Origin: Asticcacaulis sp. AND118
Lineage (GTDB): Bacteria > Pseudomonadota > Alphaproteobacteria > Caulobacterales > Caulobacteraceae
Length of the DNA: 64,000 nucleotides
Direction: 5' to 3'
NCBI RefSeq assembly: GCF_020535245.1
Contig: NZ_CP084910.1
Location: 2,084,501-2,148,500, forward strand
This document shows positions 1 to 7,923 of the stretch, in pieces. Position 1 is the first letter of the stretch; the number at the start of each line of letters is the position of its first letter. The notes under the pieces were generated by a model. The model saw nothing but the letters and a program-made list of their open reading frames with translations. It did no database searches and was not told where the DNA came from. The position numbers and the translations under genes are program-made.

Positions 1-1
1 G

Positions 2-418
2 AATACAGTCCTGATTCTGTGGCCGATGGGCGCGCTGGCCGCCCTCACCTTCGCCATGCTGCTGGCCATGCTGATCACCCGCATCGGGGCCGTGCGTTCG
101 CGTCAGGCCTCGCCGCGCGACTTTGCCCTGGGCGATACCGAGCGGGTGCCGCGCCATTGCCGGCTGATCAACCGCAACTATTCGAGCCTGCTGGAACTGC
201 CGGTGCTGTTCTACGTGATCTGCGTGCTGCTCTTCGTCACGCGGACGGTCAACGACGCGCAGTTGATGCTGGCCTGGGCGTTTGTGGCCTTTCGTATCCT
301 CCACAGCCTGATCCATGTTACGATCAACCACATCCTGTTCCGGCTGCTCGCCTTCGGCGCGGCGGTGACGGTGCTGGGGGTAATGTGGGTGCTGTTTTTC
401 GTGCGGTTGGCCGCGTAA
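2..418 (+). CDS. MAPEG family membrane protein, 5' end cut by window
   Basis: Small integral membrane protein of the MAPEG (microsomal glutathione transferase-like) superfamily. The reading frame is open to the first base of the window, so the true start probably lies just outside; the first internal ATG is at 26. The visible chain has four hydrophobic segments and the family signature in RNYSSLLELPVLFYV, where an Asn and a Glu precede a membrane-entering Pro, followed by the usual Arg/His-containing loop. Bacterial members are mostly of unknown substrate, so no reaction is assigned. It converges on potG across a long palindromic repeat. Family call is fairly secure, function is not. Confidence 0.75.
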   Translation, partial: NTVLILWPMGALAALTFAMLLAMLITRIGAVRSRQASPRDFALGDTERVPRHCRLINRNYSSLLELPVLFYVICVLLFVTRTVNDAQLMLAWAFVAFRILHSLIHVTINHILFRLLAFGAAVTVLGVMWVLFFVRLAA

Positions 419-419
419 T

Positions 420-602
420 CATACCTCCCCACCTATGGTGGGGAGGGGGACCGCACGAACCGAAGGTGAGATGCGGTGGTGGGGTTCTTTCTAAAGTTCA
501 ACAAGGGCGCGTGCCGACAGGTTCGCAAGACACCCCACCACCACATCTCACCGCCTGCGGCGGCTCGTGCGGTCCCCCTCCCCGACAAGTCGGGGAGGTA
601 TA
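420..602. repeat. Long imperfect palindromic intergenic repeat, family A copy 1
   Basis: Stretch between the MAPEG gene and potG. A 19-base arm at 440-458 is repeated exactly inverted at 565-583, and the inner flanks 468-485 and 531-547 are also near-complementary, so the whole element can fold into one long hairpin. Each end also carries its own small hairpin (CCTCCCCACC/GGTGGGGAGG and CCTCCCCGAC/GTCGGGGAGG). It may double as a transcription terminator between the convergent genes. Confidence 0.8.
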
Positions 603-610
603 AAGGAGGT

Positions 611-1729
611 TTAGCTCAGCAACGCAGCGGGGGCGCAGGCATTGAAGGACAGCCACACCTTTTCGTCCCAGGTGAAGTCCTCCTGATCCCAGCGCGTCAG
701 GTTCGAGCGTAGCACCTTGACCATGCGGCCGCTGTCGAGTTCGACCTCGTACACCGTTTCCGACCCCAGATAGGTCATCAGACGGATGGTCCCGGCGACG
801 ATATTGTAGCCTTCGGGGGCGTCTTCCATCTTGGTCGGCTTGTGGTCGAACTTCTCCATCTCGATCTTCTCCGGGCGCAGCGCCGCCCAGACGGTCGCCC
901 CGGTCGCGCCGGTCACGCCGTGGTCGAGATAGATTTCGCCCATGTCCTTCGTCTTGATGATGGCGTGGTCGGGTTCGTCGATATCCAGCCGCCCCTCGAA
1001 CAGGTTCACGCTGCCGATGAAGTCCGCCACGAAACGCGAATTGGGGAATTCGTACAGGTCGAAAGGCGTCGCCACCTGTTGCAGCAGGCCGCGGTTCATC
1101 ACGGCGCAGCGCGTGGCCATGGCCAGCGCCTCGTCCTGATCGTGGGTGACCATGATGAAGGTGATACCGACCTTCTCTTGCAAGAGAGCCAGTTCGGTGC
1201 GCATGGCGTCGCGCAGCTTGGCGTCCAGCGCCGACAGCGGCTCATCGAGCAGCAGCACGCGCGGTTTCTTGACCAGCGCGCGGGCCAGCGCCACGCGCTG
1301 TCTCTGACCGCCGGACATCTGGTCGGGCTTGCGCTCGCCGAAGCCGGAGAGCTTGACCAGTTCCAGCGCTTCCTCGGCGCGCTGGCGACGCTCGGCCTGC
1401 GGCACGCCGTCCATCTTCAGGCCGTAAGCGACGTTGTCGAGCACACTCATGTGCGGGAAGACGGCGTAGGACTGAAACACCATATTGACCGGGCGCTTGT
1501 TCGGCGGCGTGGTCGAAACGTCCTTGCCGTCGATCAGAATACGCCCCTCGGACGGCATCTCGAAGCCGGCCAGCATGCGGAGCAAAGTCGTCTTGCCGCA
1601 GCCCGACGGACCGAGTAGCGAGAAGAACTCGCCCTCCTGAATGTCGAGCGACACATTATCGACGGCGGTGTTCTTGCCGAAGCGCTTGGAGACGTTCTCG
1701 AAGCTGATGATGGTTTTACCTTCGGGCAT
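611..1729 (-). CDS. potG: Polyamine ABC transporter ATP-binding protein (PotG/PotA type)
   Basis: Cytoplasmic ATPase that powers putrescine/spermidine import together with PotH and PotI. The 372 residues carry Walker A GPSGCGKT (40-47), Q-loop Gln86, signature MSGGQ (138-142), Walker B VLLLDEP (158-164) and switch His196, followed by a TOBE-type C-terminal domain from about residue 285; this length and architecture are those of PotA/PotG. It is the last gene of the potF-potH-potI-potG run, 15 bp after potI. Substrate is inferred from the neighbouring binding protein and catabolic genes; spermidine versus putrescine cannot be decided. Confidence 0.93.
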   Translation of the reverse strand: MPEGKTIISFENVSKRFGKNTAVDNVSLDIQEGEFFSLLGPSGCGKTTLLRMLAGFEMPSEGRILIDGKDVSTTPPNKRPVNMVFQSYAVFPHMSVLDNVAYGLKMDGVPQAERRQRAEEALELVKLSGFGERKPDQMSGGQRQRVALARALVKKPRVLLLDEPLSALDAKLRDAMRTELALLQEKVGITFIMVTHDQDEALAMATRCAVMNRGLLQQVATPFDLYEFPNSRFVADFIGSVNLFEGRLDIDEPDHAIIKTKDMGEIYLDHGVTGATGATVWAALRPEKIEMEKFDHKPTKMEDAPEGYNIVAGTIRLMTYLGSETVYEVELDSGRMVKVLRSNLTRWDQEDFTWDEKVWLSFNACAPAALLS

Positions 1730-1744
1730 GTTACTTCGTCTCCG

Positions 1745-2629
1745 TCACTTCTTTTCTGGGCCGTGACCGGCGGTCAGGGCTTCGGATCCCTGGAATTTCA
1801 GCGCAAGGAAGGTGAGCAGGACCGTCACCACGATCAGGATGGTCGAGGCCGCATTGACCTCAGGCGTCACCGAGAAACGCACCATCGAGTAGATCTTCAC
1901 CGGGAAGGTCACGGTGTCCGGACCGGAGGTGAAAAAGGTGATGACGAAATCGTCGAGCGACAGGGTGAAGGCCAGCAGCGCCCCGGCGATCAGCGACGGC
2001 TGGATGTGCGGCACCAGCACGTCCATCAGGGTGCGCCATTCGCTGGCCCCCAGATCCTTGGCCGCCTCTTCAAGCTCGCGGTTGAACGAGGCCAGACGCG
2101 CCCGCACCACCACCGCCACGAAGGGGAAGCTGAACGAGACGTGGGCGATGATGATGGCCCCCAGATTGAGCGGCCACGGCAGGCCCTGCGGCCACGGGAA
2201 TATCTTGGCGAAAAAGACCAGCATGCCGACGCCCATGCAGATTTCCGGCACGACGATGGGGATAGCCATGCCGGCGTCCATGGCGGTGCGGCCGGGGAAG
2301 CGGAAGCGCCACAGGACGATCGCCGCCATGGCCCCGACGATGACCGAAATCACCGTCGAGAACAGGGCGATAACGATGGAGTTGGTGAAGGCTTCGATCA
2401 GGCTGGCATTGGTCAGGGCCTTTTCGTAGTATTTCAGGGTAAAGCCCTGCCACACGACGTTGCGGCGCGAGTCGTTGAAGGAGAAGACCATCAGCGAGAT
2501 CAGCGGCGCGTAGAGGAAGACGGTGACGGCCAGCAGCCACAACTGGATCGGCCAGCGGCGCATATATTCCAGCGGACCCGGTAACTCTTTCCTGGGGGGA
2601 GTCTTTTTGACTTCGGCGACCTCGCTCAT
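1745..2629 (-). CDS. potI: Polyamine ABC transporter permease (PotI type)
   Basis: Inner-membrane permease subunit of the polyamine importer, 294 residues, with about six transmembrane segments. The cytoplasmic EAA loop that docks on the ATPase is visible as EEAAKDLGASEWRTLMDVLV followed by P. The N-terminus is a charged cytoplasmic stretch before the first membrane span at about residue 30. Its ATG overlaps the TGA of potH by four bases (ATGA), indicating translational coupling, and potG follows at 15 bp. Assignment as PotI rather than PotC rests on gene order and on the catabolic neighbours. Confidence 0.92.
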   Translation of the reverse strand: MSEVAEVKKTPPRKELPGPLEYMRRWPIQLWLLAVTVFLYAPLISLMVFSFNDSRRNVVWQGFTLKYYEKALTNASLIEAFTNSIVIALFSTVISVIVGAMAAIVLWRFRFPGRTAMDAGMAIPIVVPEICMGVGMLVFFAKIFPWPQGLPWPLNLGAIIIAHVSFSFPFVAVVVRARLASFNRELEEAAKDLGASEWRTLMDVLVPHIQPSLIAGALLAFTLSLDDFVITFFTSGPDTVTFPVKIYSMVRFSVTPEVNAASTILIVVTVLLTFLALKFQGSEALTAGHGPEKK

Positions 2630-3537
2630 GCCATCCCCCGCTTTCTGGCCGACTTGTCGAGCAGGCCCTGAATGGCGATGCCGATAAAGGTGAGATAGAC
2701 CAGCAGGAAGGCCAGGGCCGCGCCGAAGGGCCAGTTATTGGCGCGCTTGAACTGGCTCTCGATGACATTGGCGATCATCTGCGAGTCCGTGCCGCCCAGA
2801 AGGTCCGGCGTCAGATAGGCGCCCAGCGCCGGGATGAAGGTGATCAGCACGCCCGAAGCTATCCCCGCCCCCGCCAGCGGCACTACAATCGAGAACAGGG
2901 TGCGGATATGACTGGCGCCCAGATCGAGCGACGCCTCCAGCAGCGACCGATCCAGACGATCCAGCGTCGAATAGAGCGGCAGGATCATGAACGGCAGGTG
3001 GACATAGACGAGGCCCAGCACCACGGCGAAATTATTGTACAGCAGTTCCAGCGGCTGAAACTCGCCCAGCGGGGCAAGACCGAGCAGGGTCATCAGACCC
3101 GAGGCGTTGTTCCACAGGAAATGATAGGTCTGATTGATATAGCCTTCGGTGCGCAGCACCGCGATCAGCGCATAGGTGCGGATCAGCAGATTGGTCCAGA
3201 AGGGCAGCATGACCAGCAGCAGCAGCCATGGCTTCCACTTGTCCGGCGCGAAGGTGATGGCCAGCGCCACCGGAAAACCGATGACCACGCACAGAAAGGT
3301 GGTCAGGGCGGCGACCCACAGCGACTTGGCGAAGATGCCCAGATAGAGGGGTTCCAGCGCCTTGGCGTAGTTGCTCCACGTACCCGTAAAGGCAATATCG
3401 ATCAGGCCCTGATTTTCGCCGAAGCTGTACAGCCAGACGATGCCCAGTGGCACGAAGAAGAAGAAGACCAGCCAGACGAGCGGCGCGCTCATCAGGGCGG
3501 CGAAGAGTCCCTTGGCCTGACGCCAGCTCTGTTCCAT
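2626..3537 (-). CDS. potH: Polyamine ABC transporter permease (PotH type)
   Basis: Second inner-membrane permease of the importer, 303 residues, six predicted membrane spans. The EAA loop is LLEASLDLGASHIRTLFSIV, with the conserved Gly. An unusually long periplasmic/cytoplasmic stretch between spans (around residues 125-165) is typical of PotB/PotH. The gene starts 63 bp after potF and overlaps potI by four bases. A hairpin in the potF-potH gap (3563-3592) probably sets binding-protein message above permease message. Confidence 0.92.
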   Translation of the reverse strand: MEQSWRQAKGLFAALMSAPLVWLVFFFFVPLGIVWLYSFGENQGLIDIAFTGTWSNYAKALEPLYLGIFAKSLWVAALTTFLCVVIGFPVALAITFAPDKWKPWLLLLVMLPFWTNLLIRTYALIAVLRTEGYINQTYHFLWNNASGLMTLLGLAPLGEFQPLELLYNNFAVVLGLVYVHLPFMILPLYSTLDRLDRSLLEASLDLGASHIRTLFSIVVPLAGAGIASGVLITFIPALGAYLTPDLLGGTDSQMIANVIESQFKRANNWPFGAALAFLLVYLTFIGIAIQGLLDKSARKRGMA

Positions 3538-3554
3538 GCGCTGTCCCCTTGCAC

Positions 3555-3592
3555 AAAAACAACCGCCGCAGGCCTGGTGCGCCCGCGGCGGC
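3555..3592 (-). terminator. Attenuating hairpin between potF and potH
   Basis: GCCGCCGC and its partner GCGGCGGT (3585-3592 and 3563-3570 on the given strand) form a strong stem followed, on the minus strand, by a short T-run at 3555-3559. Its place after the binding-protein gene and inside the operon fits a partial terminator or mRNA-stabilising hairpin. Confidence 0.65.
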
Positions 3593-3600
3593 TTCGGGTC

Positions 3601-4701
3601 TTAGGCGGCCTTGATCCTGGTCATGGCGTCTTCGTAGACCTGCGCCTTGGAGGCGTCGAAGGCCGCGTATTCGCAGCGCGCCAGCTCTTCCGGCGACGGG
3701 AAGATGATCGGGTTGTTCTTGTACGCATCCGGCATCAGCGCCTTGGCGGCGGCATTCGTCGTCGGATAGAGGATGGTCTCGAAGATGTGCTTCGACGCCT
3801 GCGCGTCCATCATGAAGTTGATGAACTTATGCGCATTGTCCGGGCGCGGCGCGTCCTTGGGGATGCACCAGTTGTCCGAATTGAGCTGCGAGCCTTCCTT
3901 CGGGATGATGAAGTCGATATCGTCGTCCTCGACCTTGGCCTGAGCGATGTCGCCATTGTACTCCAGCACCAGATCGACATCCTTGGACAGGAGCATGTCC
4001 TGACCGTCGTCCTCGTGGAAGGCCTTGATGAACGGCTTCTGCTTGATCAGCATGGCCGTGACCTTGTCGATGGTCGCCTGATCGAGACCGTTGACCGAGT
4101 GGCCGAGATATTTGGCGCCCAGGCGGATCATGTCGCCGGCTTCGGACAGGACGGCGATCTTGCCCTTGAACTGGTCGGAGTCGAACAGATACTTCCACGA
4201 ATCCGGCTTGAAGCCGGCCGGCATTTTCGACTTGCGGTAACCGATGCCCAGCACCAGCCAGGTATAGGGCGCGGACCACTTGCGGCCCGGATCGTAGGCC
4301 ACATCCATGAAGGCCGGGTCGATATTCTTGAGGTTCGGCAGCTTGGCGTGATCGAGCGGCAGCAGCAGGTCGGCCTGCGACAGGCGCTCGACGAAGTCGT
4401 TGGACGGCACGATAACATCGAAGCCGGAATTGCCCGTCTTCATCTTGGCGAACAGTTCGTCATTGGTGGCGAAGATCGACATGCTGACGTCGATGCCGGA
4501 CGCCGCCTTGAAATCGGCCAGCGTGGTTTCGCCGATATAGGTGTCCCAGTTGTAGAAGTTGAGCTTGGCCTCTTCGGCGCCGGGGGCGGTCTTGGCCCCC
4601 TGCGAACAGGCCGACAGGCCTCCGAAGCTGATGCCCACCGCTGCGGCCCCAAGACCCTGCAGCAAGGAACGGCGCGATGCGCGATGACGCGATGAACTCA
4701 T
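3601..4701 (-). CDS. potF: Polyamine-binding lipoprotein of ABC transporter (PotF/PotD type)
   Basis: Periplasmic-face substrate-binding protein of the polyamine importer, 366 residues. I choose the ATG at 4701, not an upstream one at 4755, because GAAGGAG lies 8-9 bases before it. The N-terminus has a twin-arginine motif (ASRRSLLQG) and a lipobox (GLSAC), so it is probably Tat-exported and lipid-anchored, unlike the soluble E. coli PotF. The mature part begins KLNFYNWDTYIG, the family hallmark, with acidic/aromatic ligands such as YNGDIAQA further on. First gene of the transporter block; a GTGATCAC palindrome lies in its promoter. Confidence 0.93.
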   Translation of the reverse strand: MSSSRHRASRRSLLQGLGAAAVGISFGGLSACSQGAKTAPGAEEAKLNFYNWDTYIGETTLADFKAASGIDVSMSIFATNDELFAKMKTGNSGFDVIVPSNDFVERLSQADLLLPLDHAKLPNLKNIDPAFMDVAYDPGRKWSAPYTWLVLGIGYRKSKMPAGFKPDSWKYLFDSDQFKGKIAVLSEAGDMIRLGAKYLGHSVNGLDQATIDKVTAMLIKQKPFIKAFHEDDGQDMLLSKDVDLVLEYNGDIAQAKVEDDDIDFIIPKEGSQLNSDNWCIPKDAPRPDNAHKFINFMMDAQASKHIFETILYPTTNAAAKALMPDAYKNNPIIFPSPEELARCEYAAFDASKAQVYEDAMTRIKAA

Positions 4702-4842
4702 GTCCCAGTCTCCTTCGGTTTCGGCCCGCCTGCGGGGAGGTGACCGTTGGTGCATAAACCCCAGAGGAGGAACCTACTCAGCCCCCCGCCTGAATATGAA
4801 GATAAGTTAACAGAATACGGTATCGGGCGTCTGTCAACCGCC

Positions 4843-4858
4843 ATATGTGATCACGTTC
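4843..4858. promoter_or_regulatory. Putative GntR operator upstream of potF
   Basis: The 8-bp palindrome GTGATCAC at 4847-4854 (context ATATGTGATCACGTTC) lies about 145 bases before the potF start, in the 195-bp gap after puuA. The same core occurs in front of puuC and the regulator gene, so it is read as a site for the cluster's own GntR protein. Confidence 0.55.
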
Positions 4859-4896
4859 GCAAATGCGTCATATTTTTGCGAAACACCTTTCAAAGC

Positions 4897-6291
4897 TCAG
4901 GCATTACGCAGATACCAGTCGTAGTCCAGCTCGGTGATCTCTTCAAAGAAGCGCGCCTGTTCGGTCTTCTTCACCTTGACGTACATGTCGACGAAGCGCT
5001 GCCCCAGATAGTCGCGCAGCACTTTGGACCTGTCCAGATAGTCCACCGCCGCGAACCAGTTGGTGGGCAGGGTCGCTCCCGTTTCGGCCGCCACCGCATA
5101 GCCGTTGCCAACCACCGCCGGGCCCGGATTGATCTTGTGCGTGATGCCATGGTGGGCGCAGGCGAGGATGGCCGCCAGCACCAGATAGGGGTTGCCGTCG
5201 GCCCCGGCGACACGGTGCTCGACATGGCGGGTGTGAGCCGGACCGGCGGTGACGCGAAGGCTCACCGTGCGGTTATTGACACCCCAGGTCAGGCCCACCG
5301 GCGCGTAGGAATTGGCCTTGAAGCGCTTGAAGCTGTTGGCCCCCGGCGCAAGGATGCCCATGCAGTCGGCCAGATGGTCCTTCATGCCGCCGATCATGTG
5401 CTTGAGCAGGGGCGAACCTTCCGGATGGGCGTCGGCGCAGAGGTTCTTGCCGTCCTTATCCGCCACCGAGACGTGGACGTGGAAGCCCGAACCGGCACGG
5501 TCGGCCCAAGGCTTGGCCATGAAGGTCGCCTCGACGCCGAGGCTCAGCGCCACCCCCTTGGCCATGCGCTTGTAAAGGACCGCGTCGTCGGCGGCGCGCA
5601 GGGCGTCCGGCTTGTGCTTGAGCGTCAGTTCGACCTGACCCGGCGCAAACTCGGAAATCGCGCCTTCCAGCGGGATATTCATCACATCCGCCGTCTCCCA
5701 CAGGGTGCGGAAGAATTCCCCATGCGCCTCGACTTCGGGCAGGCCGTAGACCTGAATGCCCTTGGGTGTCTGACCGGTATTGAAGGACGTGGCGGGTTGC
5801 AACTGACCGTCGTGGCCGCGCTCTATGTCGACGAGGTAGTATTCCAGCTCGCACGCCACCACCGGCGTCAGGCCATCGGCTGTGTAACGGTCGAGCACGC
5901 CCTGCAGCACATGCCGCGGGTCGAGGTCGTTGGGCGTGCCGTCCAGTTCGTAGAGCGACAGCATGACCTGCCCCACATCGTCACCCAGCCACGGCGCGGG
6001 CGTCAGCGTGCCCGGCACCGGTCTGGCTACCCGATCCGCGTCGCCGTCTTCCCACACCAGCCCCGTCTCTTCGCAGTCGGCCCCCAGCGTATCGACCACC
6101 AGAATCGAGCCCGGCAGGAAGCGGCCATATTCGTAGATCGGCAACAATTCGTGCCGGCGCAGGCGCTTGCCGCGCGGCACGCCGGTCATCGAGGTGAACA
6201 GGATCTCGAAGTAGTTGATGTGCGGGTGGGCCTCCAGGAAGGCCTTGGCCTCATCGACGGTGGCGACCATGGGGTGTGCAGGCAGGGTCAT
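4897..6291 (-). CDS. puuA: Glutamine synthetase family protein, probable gamma-glutamylputrescine synthetase
   Basis: ATP-dependent ligase of the glutamine synthetase fold, 464 residues; in this context it most likely joins glutamate to putrescine (first step of the Puu pathway). The start at 6291 is chosen because GGAGGA precedes it, whereas the upstream ATG at 6360 falls inside a repeat. Visible family features are the N-terminal beta-grasp region with GVPRGKRL, the ELEYYLVD metal-binding strand, GSGFHVHVS (catalytic metal His) and NNRTVSLRV near the nucleotide/glutamate site. It lies between an aminotransferase gene and potF. Other glutamate-amine ligases of this family cannot be excluded. 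Confidence 0.85.
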   Translation of the reverse strand: MTLPAHPMVATVDEAKAFLEAHPHINYFEILFTSMTGVPRGKRLRRHELLPIYEYGRFLPGSILVVDTLGADCEETGLVWEDGDADRVARPVPGTLTPAPWLGDDVGQVMLSLYELDGTPNDLDPRHVLQGVLDRYTADGLTPVVACELEYYLVDIERGHDGQLQPATSFNTGQTPKGIQVYGLPEVEAHGEFFRTLWETADVMNIPLEGAISEFAPGQVELTLKHKPDALRAADDAVLYKRMAKGVALSLGVEATFMAKPWADRAGSGFHVHVSVADKDGKNLCADAHPEGSPLLKHMIGGMKDHLADCMGILAPGANSFKRFKANSYAPVGLTWGVNNRTVSLRVTAGPAHTRHVEHRVAGADGNPYLVLAAILACAHHGITHKINPGPAVVGNGYAVAAETGATLPTNWFAAVDYLDRSKVLRDYLGQRFVDMYVKVKKTEQARFFEEITELDYDWYLRNA

Positions 6292-6295
6292 TTCG

Positions 6296-6422
6296 TTATC
6301 CTCCTCCCCCTGTTTACGGGGGAGGTGTCTTCGAGTGAAACGAGAAGACGGAGGGGGCAAAACCGGCGGCTGCCCCCTCCACCACTTCGTGGTCCCCCTC
6401 CCCCGCTACGCAGGGGAGGATG
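6296..6422. repeat. Palindromic repeat, family A copy 2
   Basis: Sits between puuA and the upstream aminotransferase gene and runs over the aminotransferase stop codon. It has the same build as copy 1: a hairpin on each side (CCTCCCC...GGGGAGG types at about 6302-6326 and 6395-6420) and complementary inner arms (GGAGGGGGCA versus TGCCCCCTCC). Confidence 0.75.
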
Positions 6423-7758
6423 TGAAACGCTTGTACTCAGTGATGAAACCTTCCACCGCCGCCACGAGGCGGTCAATGGCCTCCGCTGCGGTTTTGGGCG
6501 AAATCAGCATCATGTTGTGGAAGGGCGCGATCAGCACCCCCCGATTGATCAGGTAAAGATGCAGAGCCTTCAGCAAGACCGGATCGAGCGCGCGGCGCAT
6601 CCGCTCGGCATTTTGCGGTTCGGGCGCGGCAAAGACCAACTCGGCCCGTGCGCCGACATGCACCACCGACCACGGCACGGCGTGGCGCGCGATGACGGCG
6701 CGGAGCCTGGCCACAAGACTTTCCGCACCCGCCTGCATATAGGCGTAGGCGTCGGGCGTCATGATCTCGGTCAGCATGGCCTTCATCCCGGCCATGGCCA
6801 GCGCATTGCCGGACAAGGTGGTGCCGATGCCCGACGCGCCGGGTCCGATCTCGGCCTGAGCCGCATCCATGCGCGCGGCGACTTCGGCCGACACGCCCCA
6901 GACGGCAGCGGGGACGCCACCGGCTATGGCCTTGCCGACGGTCAGTATATCGGCGCGCAGACCGTGCGCGTGCACATAGCCGCCGAAGCCCGACGACAGG
7001 GTGTGCGTCTCGTCATAGACCAGCAGCGTGCCCGTCTCGTCGCACAGGGCGCGCAAGCGGTCGTGATAGCCGTCGATGGGCAGGATCATGCCGCAGTTGG
7101 TCATGACGGGTTCGAGCATGACGGCGGCTATCTCGCGCGTTTGCAGCGCCTGACTCAGGGCCTCAAGATCGTTGAACGGCACGACGACGCTATGCTGCGT
7201 CAGGTCGGCGACCTGTCCGATCAGGCCGGTCTTATGGACGATCCGCCCGCCTTTCAGCACCACGAAGGCGTCATCGACCATGCCGTGATAGGCCCCGTCG
7301 ATGAAGAGGATTTTCGAGCGTCTGGTGATGGCCCGCGCCCAGCGAATCACGGCGCGATTGGCGTCCGACGCCGTGGTGGCGCACTGCCAGACGGGGAGGC
7401 CGAAACGGTCTTTCAGAAGTTGGCCGACCTCAAGGCTGGAGCGGGTCGGCAGCATAAAACCGACGCCCTGCCCCGCCTGTTCGGCGATGGCGCGTTGCAG
7501 TTCCTCGCGCCCGTGGCCGAACATGGACGGCGTATCGCCCAGACAGAAGTCGTCATAGGCGTGGCCGTCCACGTCCCACAGGGTCGCGTCCTTGGCGCGC
7601 TCAGCATAGAGCGGCACGGGAGACGCCCAGTCGTGCATCCAGTGCAGCGGCACGCCGCCGCGCCACACGGTTTGAGCCTCCGCGGCAAACGCGAGGGTTC
7701 GCGGGTGGGCGGCGTTGAAGCGTTCGGTTTCAGTGGAGAGGAAGTCAGTGAGAGACAC
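6406..7758 (-). CDS. Class III aminotransferase, glutamate-1-semialdehyde-aminomutase-like
   Basis: PLP-dependent enzyme of 450 residues. The PLP lysine is Lys276 in ILTVGKAIAGG and the pyridine-N aspartate is Asp249 in LVYDETHT. The DETHT motif and the SGIGTTLSGN region resemble the glutamate-1-semialdehyde aminomutase branch more than ordinary GABA or ornithine aminotransferases. Set between the puuA-like and gabD-like genes it presumably removes an amino group from putrescine, gamma-glutamylputrescine or GABA; which one is inference. Its 5' and 3' borders both carry family A repeats. It is not expected to serve haem synthesis. Confidence 0.8.
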   Translation of the reverse strand: MSLTDFLSTETERFNAAHPRTLAFAAEAQTVWRGGVPLHWMHDWASPVPLYAERAKDATLWDVDGHAYDDFCLGDTPSMFGHGREELQRAIAEQAGQGVGFMLPTRSSLEVGQLLKDRFGLPVWQCATTASDANRAVIRWARAITRRSKILFIDGAYHGMVDDAFVVLKGGRIVHKTGLIGQVADLTQHSVVVPFNDLEALSQALQTREIAAVMLEPVMTNCGMILPIDGYHDRLRALCDETGTLLVYDETHTLSSGFGGYVHAHGLRADILTVGKAIAGGVPAAVWGVSAEVAARMDAAQAEIGPGASGIGTTLSGNALAMAGMKAMLTEIMTPDAYAYMQAGAESLVARLRAVIARHAVPWSVVHVGARAELVFAAPEPQNAERMRRALDPVLLKALHLYLINRGVLIAPFHNMMLISPKTAAEAIDRLVAAVEGFITEYKRFTSSPA

Positions 7759-7759
7759 G

Positions 7760-7923
7760 CAACGCCCCCTCCGTCAGCGACTTCGCGCTGCCACCTCCCC
7801 CGCTTTGCCCAAGGGCTTGCAGGGCAGGATGAACGAGCCAGAACATCCTCCCCTGTAGCGCAGCGTACGGGGGAAGTGCCGAGCAGGCGAAGCGTGTCGA
7901 GGCGGAGGGGGCGATATCCAATC
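7760..7923. repeat. Palindromic repeat, family A copy 3 (permuted)
   Basis: Fills the gap between the gabD-like gene and the aminotransferase gene. GCCCCCTCCGTCAG at its left end and GGCGGAGGGGGC at its right end are complementary, and the middle holds the GGCAGGAT/ATCCTCCCC junction that is found at the outer edges of copy 4, so the halves appear swapped relative to that copy. Confidence 0.75.

Noticed and set aside
2908-4695. A 595-codon plus-strand frame over potH and potF
   Set aside because: Shadow of the transporter genes on the opposite strand, with low-complexity composition.
6406-7758. hemL (glutamate-1-semialdehyde aminomutase for haem)
   Set aside because: Position in the polyamine operon and the fact that alphaproteobacteria usually make 5-aminolevulinate by the HemA synthase route argue against a haem role.
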